From a virus, in the IMG/VR virus record IMGVR_UViG_3300037156_000058, positions 1-64,000 of that record: a stretch of DNA of 64,000 nucleotides; one strand, written 5' to 3'. The notes under the pieces were generated by a model. The model ran no database searches, was not told where the DNA came from, and saw only the letters and a list, made by a program, of their open reading frames with translations. A program made the translations under genes and the position numbers. Below, piece by piece: positions 50,057 to 57,290 of the stretch. The first letter of the stretch is position 1. Every line of letters begins with the position of its first letter.

Positions 50057-51879
50057 CGTGGCCTCGAAATTATCGACGTTGACTGCTTGTTCCGCGCCTC
50101 AAACTGCCGCATCGCCATTGCCCGCGCGTTCGGGTCTTCTCCTGCCGATGTTAGCACTTCGCGGACCTGAACTTCGCGGGGAACTTTGGAACGGGTTGAC
50201 AATTTTGACTTCAATAAATACCTAAGCATATCCCCGATGTTGTCCCAGATGTTGTCAACCTTCAGGACGTCTTCCGGCTTCTTTGGGTCGCGTATCAGGA
50301 TAGGAATCGTGGAAATTATGCCAGTGCATTCCTCGCTGATAAGCAGCATTGGGAATCCGCCAGGATATAGGCTTGGCGTGTCGCTCAACATCGAACACGT
50401 CTGTTTTAGGCAGTTCCAAAGAAGACGCCACCCGCCAGCGCGGTCATCATCAGCCTTGTCGGGTATCGGAAATTTGTTCTTTCTCATTACGGCGTCGATG
50501 CCGTCCGAAATTGTGTTCGCCGTACTTCTTTTCTGCCAGGCATCTGGCGATAACCAGTATTCGCGGAGCATACGGCGCTCGGCTTCTCCAACGGTCATAT
50601 CCACGATGGTCTGAGCCATCTCGCCTTCGCCTGTTTGGGAGACAACGTATTCCCTGTTTACCACTACCACGTCAACAGGGAAGTCTATTTCCTTGTTGAA
50701 GAACTTTTTGAATTCTTTCGGCGAAAGTTGTCCGGTCGCTGCCCATCCAGTTGCCGACTCGTGAGCGAATCCCCAGTCAGAGGCGATCCAGCGCGGCCAC
50801 CACGGCTTTACGATGTCCTCTGCCGCTTGAGCCTTGATGACGATCTTCTCTTTTTGCCAAACTCCGAGATAATACTGCCCCTCAAACTGATCGAACGAGC
50901 CGAATAAATCGCCAGCGCGAATGGCTTCGGGCTTGGCCCACATTTTCCGGCCTTCGGATGTCTTCTTGACGAAAATTTTGAAACGGTAATGATCTGGGAC
51001 CGTTGCGAGCCACGCTTCATCGTACTTTCCGTCAAGAGCGGGCGGAACGTCGCCGGGGAGCGCGTAGAATGATTCAAACGTCAGCGGAGATCCGTTGACT
51101 TCGATGTTTTCACCGGAGAACCAATTCCAGCAGTCCCACCCAAACATTTGCACAAAGAAATAATCGCCAGGGGTCTCGTTTTCTTTGAATTCCTTGTCGT
51201 GAAATACACGACGAAGGTATCCGGCGCCCTGCCCACCTGGATTGTGCAGATGTAGCGTCTTGACCTGGCCAGGGAGTGCGTCAGGCCATCGGGCGCAGGT
51301 ATTTAATTCCTGAAGTTCTCTCTCGCTGAACATTTCTGCCTGTTCTATGACCATGAAAAATACTTCAGGTCCGCGCGCCAGACCAATGATGTCGTCTAGT
51401 GAGTCTCCGTAGCGAAATGCAATACGGGAACCGCCCAATTCTGGAGGAAAGGCGAACTCTGGAGGAGAACTTGCCTTGTAATACTTCATCAACTCCGGAC
51501 GTTCTATGCGATATTTTTCTGTGAAGTTTTCTTCGGCTTTTGCGAGGTTTCGGCAAACGATCCAGACCGTAACTCCGGGATTGGAAAACGCAACCAGGAG
51601 GGCAATATCCCTTCCGCATCTCGATTTTGCCGACCCGCGACTTCCGCCCCCGCTTATTTTCGTGGGCACGTTGGGGCCTGTCGATCTAATTACGTCATAC
51701 AATTTTCTCTGCTTCGGCTGAAGCGTTATTCTCATCAGAAACTGGCCGCAGGCACATCGAATTTCCCCGCGACGAATCGGCTTCTTGCAGTTGGGGCATT
51801 TTTCGATAGTGGTCTTGGTGAACAGGCCCTTGTAGCCTGGAACTGTTTGGGAATCGGTTGATGAGAACGGTGTTTTCAT
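50044..51879 (-). CDS. Large terminase subunit with N-terminal zinc ribbon
   Basis: 611 residues. A zinc ribbon CPNCKKPIRRGEIRCACG (Cys 28, 31, 42, 44) comes first. Walker A GGGSRGSAKS at 77-86; Walker-B-like VFFMVIEQAE near 173-182. The nuclease part starts WIASDWGF (Asp 368) and ends with a helical region rich in charged residues. It packages DNA with the portal. The zinc ribbon is an extra module for a terminase. The small subunit is 11 kb away (63002). Confidence 0.8.
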   Translation of the reverse strand: MKTPFSSTDSQTVPGYKGLFTKTTIEKCPNCKKPIRRGEIRCACGQFLMRITLQPKQRKLYDVIRSTGPNVPTKISGGGSRGSAKSRCGRDIALLVAFSNPGVTVWIVCRNLAKAEENFTEKYRIERPELMKYYKASSPPEFAFPPELGGSRIAFRYGDSLDDIIGLARGPEVFFMVIEQAEMFSERELQELNTCARWPDALPGQVKTLHLHNPGGQGAGYLRRVFHDKEFKENETPGDYFFVQMFGWDCWNWFSGENIEVNGSPLTFESFYALPGDVPPALDGKYDEAWLATVPDHYRFKIFVKKTSEGRKMWAKPEAIRAGDLFGSFDQFEGQYYLGVWQKEKIVIKAQAAEDIVKPWWPRWIASDWGFAHESATGWAATGQLSPKEFKKFFNKEIDFPVDVVVVNREYVVSQTGEGEMAQTIVDMTVGEAERRMLREYWLSPDAWQKRSTANTISDGIDAVMRKNKFPIPDKADDDRAGGWRLLWNCLKQTCSMLSDTPSLYPGGFPMLLISEECTGIISTIPILIRDPKKPEDVLKVDNIWDNIGDMLRYLLKSKLSTRSKVPREVQVREVLTSAGEDPNARAMAMRQFEARNKQSTSIISRPRWRI

Positions 51880-51887
51880 GGGATAAT
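51858..51887 (+). promoter_or_regulatory. Promoter candidate for the plus-strand HNH gene
   Basis: TTGATG, 18-bp spacer ending TGG, then GATAAT (extended -10). Overlaps the start of the divergent terminase gene, so the two could interfere. Start of the transcript would be about 51894, 64 nt before the HNH ATG. Confidence 0.4.
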
Positions 51888-51957
51888 GGAGACGGGCCAG
51901 AACGACGTTACCCGCGTCACCCCGGCCCTGAACTTTGCGATTGAAAGGACAATCACA

Positions 51958-52488
51958 ATGCCTATTGGAAAGTATACCCGCAAAATAATTCCGGTCAAAG
52001 ACCGTCTTTTAAGCAAGAGATCCATTCAGCCGAACGGTTGCTGGCACTGGACTGGTCACGTGTCCAGGTATGGGTATGGGAAAATCAACGTCGGCGGCGT
52101 AATCAAACCGGCGCATCGTGTTTCGTATGAGGAGTTCGTCGGACCCATCCCCGAAGGGACGGAGCCAGATCATACTTGCCATGATCCAAGAGAATGTTCG
52201 GGTGGTGTCACATGCCCGCACAGAAGATGCTTCAATCCTGAACACATCGAACCCGTCACGAGAGAAAAGAACGCAAGCCGGGAACGCAGTTGCCATCGCG
52301 CGATAAATCCAGCGGTAATGGCTCTTGGCCAACAAGCCGCTGCTAAGAAAAAGAGAGAGCGAACGCATTGCGTTAACGGTCACGAGTTCACTCCAGACAA
52401 TACAAGCATGAAGGCTGGATATCGTCGCTGTAAGGAATGCCACCGGGAAAGCATGAGGGTCACGCAGCCACCTTCTCCCGCTTCATAA
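51958..52488 (+). CDS. HNH endonuclease on the opposite strand
   Basis: 176 residues from ATG 51958 with AAGGA 8 nt upstream; an ATG at 51886 is less likely. NGCWHWTGHVSRYGYGKINV, a strand pair typical of phage HNH_3-type nucleases, then DHTCHDPREC, HRRCFNPEHIEPVT (the HNH core with Zn-binding Cys) and a C-terminal HCVNGHEFTPDNTSMKAGYR zinc finger. Flanked by minus-strand genes and reading out of phase with them, as expected for an intruder gene. Confidence 0.85.
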   Translation: MPIGKYTRKIIPVKDRLLSKRSIQPNGCWHWTGHVSRYGYGKINVGGVIKPAHRVSYEEFVGPIPEGTEPDHTCHDPRECSGGVTCPHRRCFNPEHIEPVTREKNASRERSCHRAINPAVMALGQQAAAKKKRERTHCVNGHEFTPDNTSMKAGYRRCKECHRESMRVTQPPSPAS

Positions 52489-53212
52489 TCACCTTAGTAT
52501 AAATCCTGTGAACAGCCTGATACACCCATTCACCACCGCTGCGGGTTCGATGCCCTTCGTGATTCAGCCTGTGGGCTATCCAAGGCCACGATTTTTTCTG
52601 TGCGTGAAGATCGGTTATCCGCGCCATGATTTTTTGTTCTTCGGGGTTTTCCAGAAGGGGCTTTCGGATTTTAAGTTCTTTCTCCGCGGCCGTTCTCGGT
52701 TGCGAAGAGTATCCGAACGCGGGAGGCCCTGCCGGAAAACCCTGAGATTTTATATGCTGGAGGACGGACGTGGTCCTCTCGCCAATTGTCTCCCTCTCCC
52801 AAGAGCTTACTGAGGTCATTATGTTGAGTACGAGACGCCCCGATGCTGAGTTTGTATCGAGAGAGTCTACAACCGACACCAGGCTAACATCCATCTTTGC
52901 AAATATTTTCAGCAGGTCGTTCAGGTCGCCTACGTTTCTCGTCAGCCTGTCCAGCTTGTATATCGCCACGATATCCACTTCGCCGCGAGCGATCATTTCA
53001 AGCAGGCGCTGCATACCTGGACGCTCCAGTGATTTTGCCGAGGCGTCGGAATCGACTATGGTTTCGATAAGCTCGGCCCCTTTGACTACAGACATGGCTT
53101 CCAGTTTGTGCTTCTGCATATCTAAACTGACGTCTTGCTTGCACGTTGAAACGCGGCAGTACGCAACCATTCGCGGTGTTTTTATATGTGTGTCCATGTC
53201 ATGCTTGAGCAT
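52460..53212 (-). CDS. Serine recombinase (resolvase/invertase type)
   Basis: 250 residues. The catalytic Ser motif AYCRVSTCKQ is at residues about 17-26; IVDSDASAKSLERPGMQRLL, AIYKLDRLTRN and SVSSWERETIGERT follow the family order. The C-terminal recombinase-type HTH is short (WPWIAHRLNHEGHRTRSGGE). Could be the phage integrase, a resolvase, or an invertase acting on the fibre genes. Overlaps the convergent HNH gene by 29 bp. The only recombinase visible, so a temperate lifestyle rests on it. Confidence 0.85.
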   Translation of the reverse strand: MLKHDMDTHIKTPRMVAYCRVSTCKQDVSLDMQKHKLEAMSVVKGAELIETIVDSDASAKSLERPGMQRLLEMIARGEVDIVAIYKLDRLTRNVGDLNDLLKIFAKMDVSLVSVVDSLDTNSASGRLVLNIMTSVSSWERETIGERTTSVLQHIKSQGFPAGPPAFGYSSQPRTAAEKELKIRKPLLENPEEQKIMARITDLHAQKKSWPWIAHRLNHEGHRTRSGGEWVYQAVHRIYTKVIMKREKVAA

Positions 53213-53213
53213 G
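53200..53213. repeat. Palindrome CATGCT-TG-AGCATG over the recombinase start
   Basis: A 14-bp near-perfect palindrome with a 2-bp centre overlaps the recombinase ATG. Small serine recombinases use sites with a 2-bp core, so it could be part of a crossover or operator site; a second copy was not found in the window. Confidence 0.25.
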
Positions 53214-53249
53214 GAGCTATCGTAACAGGTTGCATTCTCTAACGCAACT

Positions 53250-53280
53250 AAAAAAGGCGGGAGATCCGAAGATCGCCCGC
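53250..53280 (-). terminator. Rho-independent terminator
   Basis: Minus strand GCGGG-C-GATC-TTCG-GATC-T-CCCGC with a single mismatch, followed by CTTTTTT. Ends transcripts of the small membrane-gene cluster before the recombinase. Confidence 0.8.
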
Positions 53281-53303
53281 TGAGGTTTCGTGCTGAGTGA
53301 CAG

Positions 53304-53519
53304 CTATCGCCGGAGGTAAGGACCGCCTGGCGTTGGACCTATTCCACCGCCGTATCCGAGCAGGATCGAAATAAGCCAGAGAACGACGCAGATAATCACG
53401 ACGGCGCGAATGATCTGCATGATGGTCGGGTCGATACCGGGGATGATGGAGAGCAGCCAAAGAATCAGGCCGACAACCAACAGGGCAACGACAACGCTGA
53501 TAAGAAATCCGGGAAACAT
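53304..53519 (-). CDS. 71-residue two-helix membrane protein (Thivi_2564-like)
   Basis: Two hydrophobic helices (FLISVVVALLVVGLILWLLS and IIRAVVIICVVLWLISILLG) around PGIDPTIMQ, with a Gly/Pro-rich end. This layout matches the Thivi_2564-type membrane proteins seen in phages and proteobacteria. TAATG coupling to the gene upstream. May be holin-like. Confidence 0.65.
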   Translation of the reverse strand: MFPGFLISVVVALLVVGLILWLLSIIPGIDPTIMQIIRAVVIICVVLWLISILLGYGGGIGPTPGGPYLRR

Positions 53520-53716
53520 TACTTCACTCCTTTAGCGTTCTTACCGGGTGTTCCGTCGTGTCCGGCATGACCCGCCGCTCCGGTGTCGCCCTGAATTCCG
53601 TGCTCTCCGCGGACTCCCTGCGGACCCGCTGGACCTTTCGCGCGCGACGTTGTGAGAGCCACAAACAGCGCGACCGCCGACATCAGAAACGAAATAACGC
53701 AGATTGCCGTATGCAT
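53519..53716 (-). CDS. 65-residue membrane-anchored collagen-like protein
   Basis: Start ATG 53716 with AAAGGGG upstream. N-terminal helix (ICVISFLMSAVALFVALTTS) then five or six Gly-x-y collagen-like triplets (GPAGPQGVRGEHGIQGDT). A one-pass membrane anchor carrying a collagen stalk. The longer frame from 53773 is rejected. Confidence 0.6.
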   Translation of the reverse strand: MHTAICVISFLMSAVALFVALTTSRAKGPAGPQGVRGEHGIQGDTGAAGHAGHDGTPGKNAKGVK

Positions 53717-53775
53717 GACATTACCCCTTTGGAAACTAAGCCTGGCTGACTGATTCGCCAACCAGGCCCGCAATG

Positions 53776-53895
53776 TTAACTGTTCTGCTTTGCAACCAGC
53801 GCCGCGAGTTCATTCTTTTCGAGTTGGGTCTGCTGCGCCACTGGCTTTGCCTGGAGTGCTGCAATTCTGGCGGTTTCGGTCGGGTTAAGTGTCAT
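53776..53895 (-). CDS. 39-residue helical peptide
   Basis: AGGA before ATG 53895. TETARIAALQAKPVAQQTQL then EKNELAALVAKQNS is a short two-helix peptide. Between two membrane-protein genes. Unknown; a longer upstream frame crosses an 11-bp inverted repeat and is not credible. Confidence 0.45.
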   Translation of the reverse strand: MTLNPTETARIAALQAKPVAQQTQLEKNELAALVAKQNS

Positions 53896-53904
53896 GATAT
53901 TTTG

Positions 53905-53961
53905 TCCTGGCCCATATAGGGCTGCCGTCAAGGTTGCACTTTTAACGCCAATGGGCCAGGA
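53905..53961. repeat. 11-bp perfect inverted repeat, 35-nt spacer
   Basis: TCCTGGCCCAT (53905-53915) pairs with ATGGGCCAGGA (53951-53961) and fills the gap between two small genes. No T-run follows, so it is not a plain terminator. It could be an RNA element, an operator, or a recombination site for the serine recombinase 0.7 kb away. Confidence 0.6.
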
Positions 53962-53968
53962 ATAGGAG

Positions 53969-54247
53969 TTAAGCAGCGGGTGTGTTCTGCGTGATTGCTG
54001 ACGCCAAGGCGTCATCGTTCTGTGTTAGCTGGTCGGTAATCGCCTTCAGGGCGACCGGATCGGTTCCGGCTGCTTTGATCTGCGCCGCCAGTCCCTGAAT
54101 AAGAACAAGAGCCGAAGCCTCAACCGTCGTGTTTCGTGTTACTTCCGCCTGCAATGCGTCAAGTGTCTGTGCCATTTTATTGAGTCCCCTAATGATCCAT
54201 CCAACCCCACAGACGAGGACCGCAAGCAGGAATGGAATGTAGATCAC
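53969..54247 (-). CDS. 92-residue membrane-anchored coiled-coil protein
   Basis: N-terminal transmembrane segment (IYIPFLLAVLVCGVGWIIRG) then coiled coil and a C-terminal TDPVALKAITDQLTQNDDAL, a pattern frequent in small phage proteins next to fibre or lysis genes. Ends PAA. Function unknown. Confidence 0.6.
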   Translation of the reverse strand: MIYIPFLLAVLVCGVGWIIRGLNKMAQTLDALQAEVTRNTTVEASALVLIQGLAAQIKAAGTDPVALKAITDQLTQNDDALASAITQNTPAA

Positions 54248-54255
54248 AGCTTTTA

Positions 54256-55293
54256 TTACAACACGTTTGGGGCCGAAACGGTTACCAAGTAGGTGTCAGC
54301 GTAGTTCGCGTCGTAAGGCGCATCTGCCTGCCTGTCATGGTTACTGGCGAATAGCGCACACGTCCCGTCGCGCGATGCCGTCACCTTAGCCTGCGAGTTG
54401 TAGCTCGACGTCGGGCCATGATCGCACAGATCGGTGACCGTGCCATCAAATCCGATCTTCATAATCTTGTTGCGGTGGTCGCACGCGACCGTGCTGGTCG
54501 CGGCCTGTTCCGTTGAAACGAAGCAGAATCCAGCCTGCGTTGGGCACGAGATGTGGACCGCTAAGCTCCAGTCGAGTTCAAGCAGGACTGTGCTCTGGCC
54601 GTCCGCCAGCCGCACCTTGCATATTGCGTTCTTGGCGTTCAGGCCTGGGTCAGGATCGTCGGAGTTCGTCCATATCAGAACTTCGTCGCCGTTCTGGTCT
54701 AGGCAGACGCCCTTGTGCCCGTTGACGTTCTCGATGTGGCGCAAGAACATCATATCGCCGTCGAACAGGTCCATGCCGTGATACTCAGTCGGGCCTTTGT
54801 CTTCCCATGAAACCAGCACGTTACCCTTCGGGGTTAGGTATACGGAGTCGAAGTCTCCCGGCGTGATAAACCTTTTCCCTGTCTCTCCGGTAGTCAGATT
54901 GGTGACGAATATGACTCGCTTGTCGCCCACCGTTACCCGCTTCATTCCGTCCGGGGTCAGCAGGATATCCGCTTCCCCGTTGTCATCGATGCTGGAGAAT
55001 TCAGGGAACATCTTCACGGGACCGTAGTTCGCGCCGTCGAACCTCATCCAGGCGTTGCCGTACCGGAAACTGATCTCGTTATCAGTCATCCAGCGCGGTC
55101 TGGAGTCTGCCCGCAGCATCGTGTCGTTAAAGCAGCCGCCGTTGGGGGTGTATAGCTTCACGTGGTCTACAGCGATTAGCGCGACCGCCAGAGGGTCAAC
55201 GGAGAGTGGGGCGAATGAACAGGATGCTGAGTACTCCGGGGTGATCCACGGAAAGCCTTCAGCCAGTGCGTTGGTGATCCTCGTGACTGTCAT
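54256..55293 (-). CDS. 345-residue beta-propeller-like protein
   Basis: Start ATG 55293 in ATGA overlap with the HD gene. Opens MTVTRITNALAEGFPWITPE, then repeated four-strand blades with Asp/Gly turns (RVTVGDKRVIFVTNLTTGET, VLVSWEDKGPTEYHGMDLFD, ICKVRLADGQSTVLLELDWS, GTVTDLCDHGPTSSYNSQAK). The blades resemble TolB or lyase-type propellers. Its first 16 residues are nearly the same as the end of the gene at 55961. Secreted or virion-attached use is possible, but no signal peptide is seen. Confidence 0.6.
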   Translation of the reverse strand: MTVTRITNALAEGFPWITPEYSASCSFAPLSVDPLAVALIAVDHVKLYTPNGGCFNDTMLRADSRPRWMTDNEISFRYGNAWMRFDGANYGPVKMFPEFSSIDDNGEADILLTPDGMKRVTVGDKRVIFVTNLTTGETGKRFITPGDFDSVYLTPKGNVLVSWEDKGPTEYHGMDLFDGDMMFLRHIENVNGHKGVCLDQNGDEVLIWTNSDDPDPGLNAKNAICKVRLADGQSTVLLELDWSLAVHISCPTQAGFCFVSTEQAATSTVACDHRNKIMKIGFDGTVTDLCDHGPTSSYNSQAKVTASRDGTCALFASNHDRQADAPYDANYADTYLVTVSAPNVL

Positions 55294-55964
55294 TTCCAGA
55301 CTCCGGTTTCCGTGGTTGCCTGTTTCTGTGCCGGGGTCCATGTATCTTCGCGTCCATCTTTGTGCTCCGCAACCCATCGCCGCAAGTAATCCTGAACGTC
55401 CGCATACCACGCTTTCTGGTCCTTCGTCGAGATGTTCATCGCGGAGTACTTGCCGCCGCCCGCGCCGTCGTTCATTGCCTCCGCGAGTTTCATATACTCC
55501 CGAATCTCTCCAGTCGCCCGCACCATCGGCAGGTAGAGCCACGCAGGGGTCAGGCACAGAGCGAACTTATCAGCCACGCACAACAGGGAAGGATTTACGC
55601 CATTCTGTTTAGACAGGAAACGTGAGTGCAAAAGGCTGAACTGGCCCCACTTTCCATAAGGCTCGTTGTCAACCCACAGATAATCTTTTTCGTTGTGGCG
55701 GATGGGAGTAAAGTCCCAGTCGATTGTCGGCTCATCGTCAAACCACAGCGTCATAATTTGAGCGCCCAACTTGGGGTGTGATTCACCTTCTGGCCCGTCC
55801 ATGTTCGGCTTCCCAAGATACCCGAGATCATGAACGAAAAACGCTACCCACAGGCGCGGGTCCAGCGGGAATCCGTAGAGTTTCCACCAAGCGAGTGCGA
55901 CGAACCACGGATGAAGGAAAAAGCAATGCGCTCCGAACAGGACAGACTTCGTTCCGACTCTCAT
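55290..55964 (-). CDS. HD-domain-like phosphohydrolase
   Basis: 224 residues. LFGAHCFFLHPWFVALAWWK and LWVAFFVHDLGYLGKPNMDG show H ... HD spacing typical of the HD superfamily; a later Asp in LLCVADKFALCLTP completes the metal set. Likely a phosphohydrolase on nucleotides or second messengers. Trp-rich C terminus. ATGA-coupled to the propeller gene. Substrate unknown. Confidence 0.6.
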   Translation of the reverse strand: MRVGTKSVLFGAHCFFLHPWFVALAWWKLYGFPLDPRLWVAFFVHDLGYLGKPNMDGPEGESHPKLGAQIMTLWFDDEPTIDWDFTPIRHNEKDYLWVDNEPYGKWGQFSLLHSRFLSKQNGVNPSLLCVADKFALCLTPAWLYLPMVRATGEIREYMKLAEAMNDGAGGGKYSAMNISTKDQKAWYADVQDYLRRWVAEHKDGREDTWTPAQKQATTETGVWK

Positions 55965-56140
55965 TTTGGGAATCCTTCATTAATGGCTTTGGTTATGCGG
56001 GTGACGGTCATGTATCCTGCATTGCAGCCATTGCCGCGCCGCGAAGACTGACGAAAACCTGATCCGGCCATCGCGTCGTCGGTTTTGTTCGCAAGCAGAG
56101 GTGACGCCAGAAGAAGAACAGTCAGCGCGGATTTGGGCAA
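55961..56140 (-). CDS. Small protein with signal-like N terminus, or 16-residue leader
   Basis: Two readings. From TTG 56140: MPKSALTVLLLASPLLANKT, a signal-peptide-like start, 59 residues in all, but a weak ribosome site. From ATG 56011: only MTVTRITKAINEGFPK. Either way it ends TGA overlapping the HD gene's ATG. The 16-residue part is a near-copy of the start of the propeller protein (MTVTRITNALAEGFPW). Confidence 0.4.
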   Translation of the reverse strand: MPKSALTVLLLASPLLANKTDDAMAGSGFRQSSRRGNGCNAGYMTVTRITKAINEGFPK

Positions 56141-56202
56141 TGAAGATCGACCGAGAACGAAGTTCCTCAGTACCTTGGTGCTGCGGTCGAGCGAACGGAC
56201 GA

Positions 56203-56463
56203 TTACCAGTGTCTTGCCCCGTACGCAAGTATGGCAGCGAGAATTGCAGCAACCATCCACTTGATTAGATCGAGTTGGCCGGACCATGCGGCGAGACGCT
56301 CCTTGATTTCCCCCATCACCAGATCATCCTTCACCGCGTGCGCCTGGTGATCGTCGCGAATAACGGAAATGTCATGGCGTACCTGCCCCACTTCTTCCCT
56401 TAACCCCGTGATGGCAATTTCCACCGCTTCATCCATCTCTCTCCCATGCACTTGGCTGGCCAT
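56203..56463 (-). CDS. 86-residue tail-anchored membrane protein
   Basis: Coiled-coil N-terminal part (VEIAITGLREEVGQVRHDIS), then a C-terminal helix (LIKWMVAAILAAILAYGA). A second start at 56436 (GGGAGAG site) is possible. Looks like a tail-anchored holin-region protein (Rz-type or holin accessory). First gene of the minus run. Confidence 0.55.
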   Translation of the reverse strand: MASQVHGREMDEAVEIAITGLREEVGQVRHDISVIRDDHQAHAVKDDLVMGEIKERLAAWSGQLDLIKWMVAAILAAILAYGARHW

Positions 56464-56690
56464 GTTGCCGCCGTTGGTGGAATCTTACCACAGACGGAGC
56501 ACTTGATACTGTAATCTGTCCTGGCTGTAAATAGTACTGGCTTCTGCGCAGGAAGTGTAGTAATGTACACATTGTCGCCTGGTTTGCAAGCCTTCCGACG
56601 CGGGCATAGTTCCGAGATCAGCGGCGGGCCGTCACCCTCGCCGCTGAAACAAATCCAGGTGACGGAAGGTGACGATGAAAGATTCCCCAC
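56400..56690 (-). CDS. Possible Cys-rich protein, uncertain
   Basis: 96 residues, containing ELCPRRKACKPGDNVYITTL and YSIKCSVCGKI, a plausible zinc-binding fold. Against it: it overlaps the start of the plus gene at 56675 by 16 bp and the minus gene at 56203 by 64 bp, and a divergent promoter may lie inside. Reported as uncertain. Confidence 0.35.
   Translation of the reverse strand: MGNLSSSPSVTWICFSGEGDGPPLISELCPRRKACKPGDNVYITTLPAQKPVLFTARTDYSIKCSVCGKIPPTAATWPAKCMGERWMKRWKLPSRG
56503..56531. promoter_or_regulatory. Possible bidirectional promoter
   Basis: Plus strand: TTGATA, 17 bp, TGTAAA. The same 29 bp read on the minus strand give TTTACA, 17 bp, TATCAA. One block could drive both the replication operon and the minus membrane cluster. 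Its TGTAAA/TATCAA -10 boxes match only 4 of 6 positions, and the region also carries the uncertain minus gene. Confidence 0.3.
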
Positions 56691-56833
56691 AGACGTCCAC
56701 GCAGGGCGTTTTCAAATTCGACTGCGACCATTGCGGCCGTGAGGTGGTTACCGCTCCGAACGGATCCGGGAAGTGCGGCAACTGCGATCGGCAGTATCAG
56801 ATCGTATTGCCCGAGCGGCGGGCCACCGCATGA
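56675..56833 (+). CDS. 52-residue zinc-ribbon protein
   Basis: GGAAGGTGA before ATG 56675. FKFDCDHCGREVVTAPN then KCGNCDRQYQIVLP is a two-CxxC zinc ribbon. First gene of the replication operon; its TGA overlaps the next start (ATGA). Confidence 0.65.
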   Translation: MKDSPQTSTQGVFKFDCDHCGREVVTAPNGSGKCGNCDRQYQIVLPERRATA

Positions 56834-57078
56834 TCCGATACCCGCCCGGATATCAAAGCACTTTGGGTAGACGCACGGACGACGAGGTAATGCGGGAACT
56901 TGACCGCCGAGCCGGATTCATCAAGGGAGAGTGCCGAAGTATCCCGCTGTCGGAGGCCAGTCCGGCGCCCGAAGAGCAATTCGTGCGCGCGTCGAAATTC
57001 ATCAAAGCGCAGCCGAAGAAAAATCCAGTGCCGGGACTGGCGAGTGCCTGTGGGCGAAACTCGAAGGCGAAGCGGTGA
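56830..57078 (+). CDS. 82-residue basic protein, unknown
   Basis: Start ATG 56830 (ATGA). Begins MIRYPPGYQSTLGRRTDDEV with Arg/Lys-rich tail (AQPKKNPVPGLASACGRNSK). Ends TGA overlapping the GTG of the next gene. Likely nucleic-acid-binding; not recognised. Confidence 0.55.
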   Translation: MIRYPPGYQSTLGRRTDDEVMRELDRRAGFIKGECRSIPLSEASPAPEEQFVRASKFIKAQPKKNPVPGLASACGRNSKAKR

Positions 57079-57290
57079 GCGTAACCGTCCACCGACTCCC
57101 GCACGTTACCGTGACCGTGGACTCCGAAGAATTAGCTGCCTGGATCGCGAAGCACGGGCCTGATAATAAGGCACGACTCGAATCGACTGCCTTTTCTACC
57201 GGACGCGACAACTATGGGCTCGTCGGGAAAGCCGGAAAGAAAGCGAAAACCGTCAACCACTTCAAGGTTGGCGCGGAGATCGGGCGATGA
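57075..57290 (+). CDS. 71-residue alpha/beta protein, unknown
   Basis: GTG start 57075 in a GTGA overlap (an earlier ATG is the neighbour's shadow). VSVTVHRLPHVTVTVDSEEL then a helix, ending HFKVGAEIGR. ATGA-coupled to the helicase. Not recognised. Confidence 0.6.
   Translation: MSVTVHRLPHVTVTVDSEELAAWIAKHGPDNKARLESTAFSTGRDNYGLVGKAGKKAKTVNHFKVGAEIGR

Noticed and set aside
54256-55557. 433-residue start for the propeller protein
   Set aside because: The first 88 residues are an antisense-like shadow of the HD gene; the ATGA-coupled ATG 55293 is far better supported.
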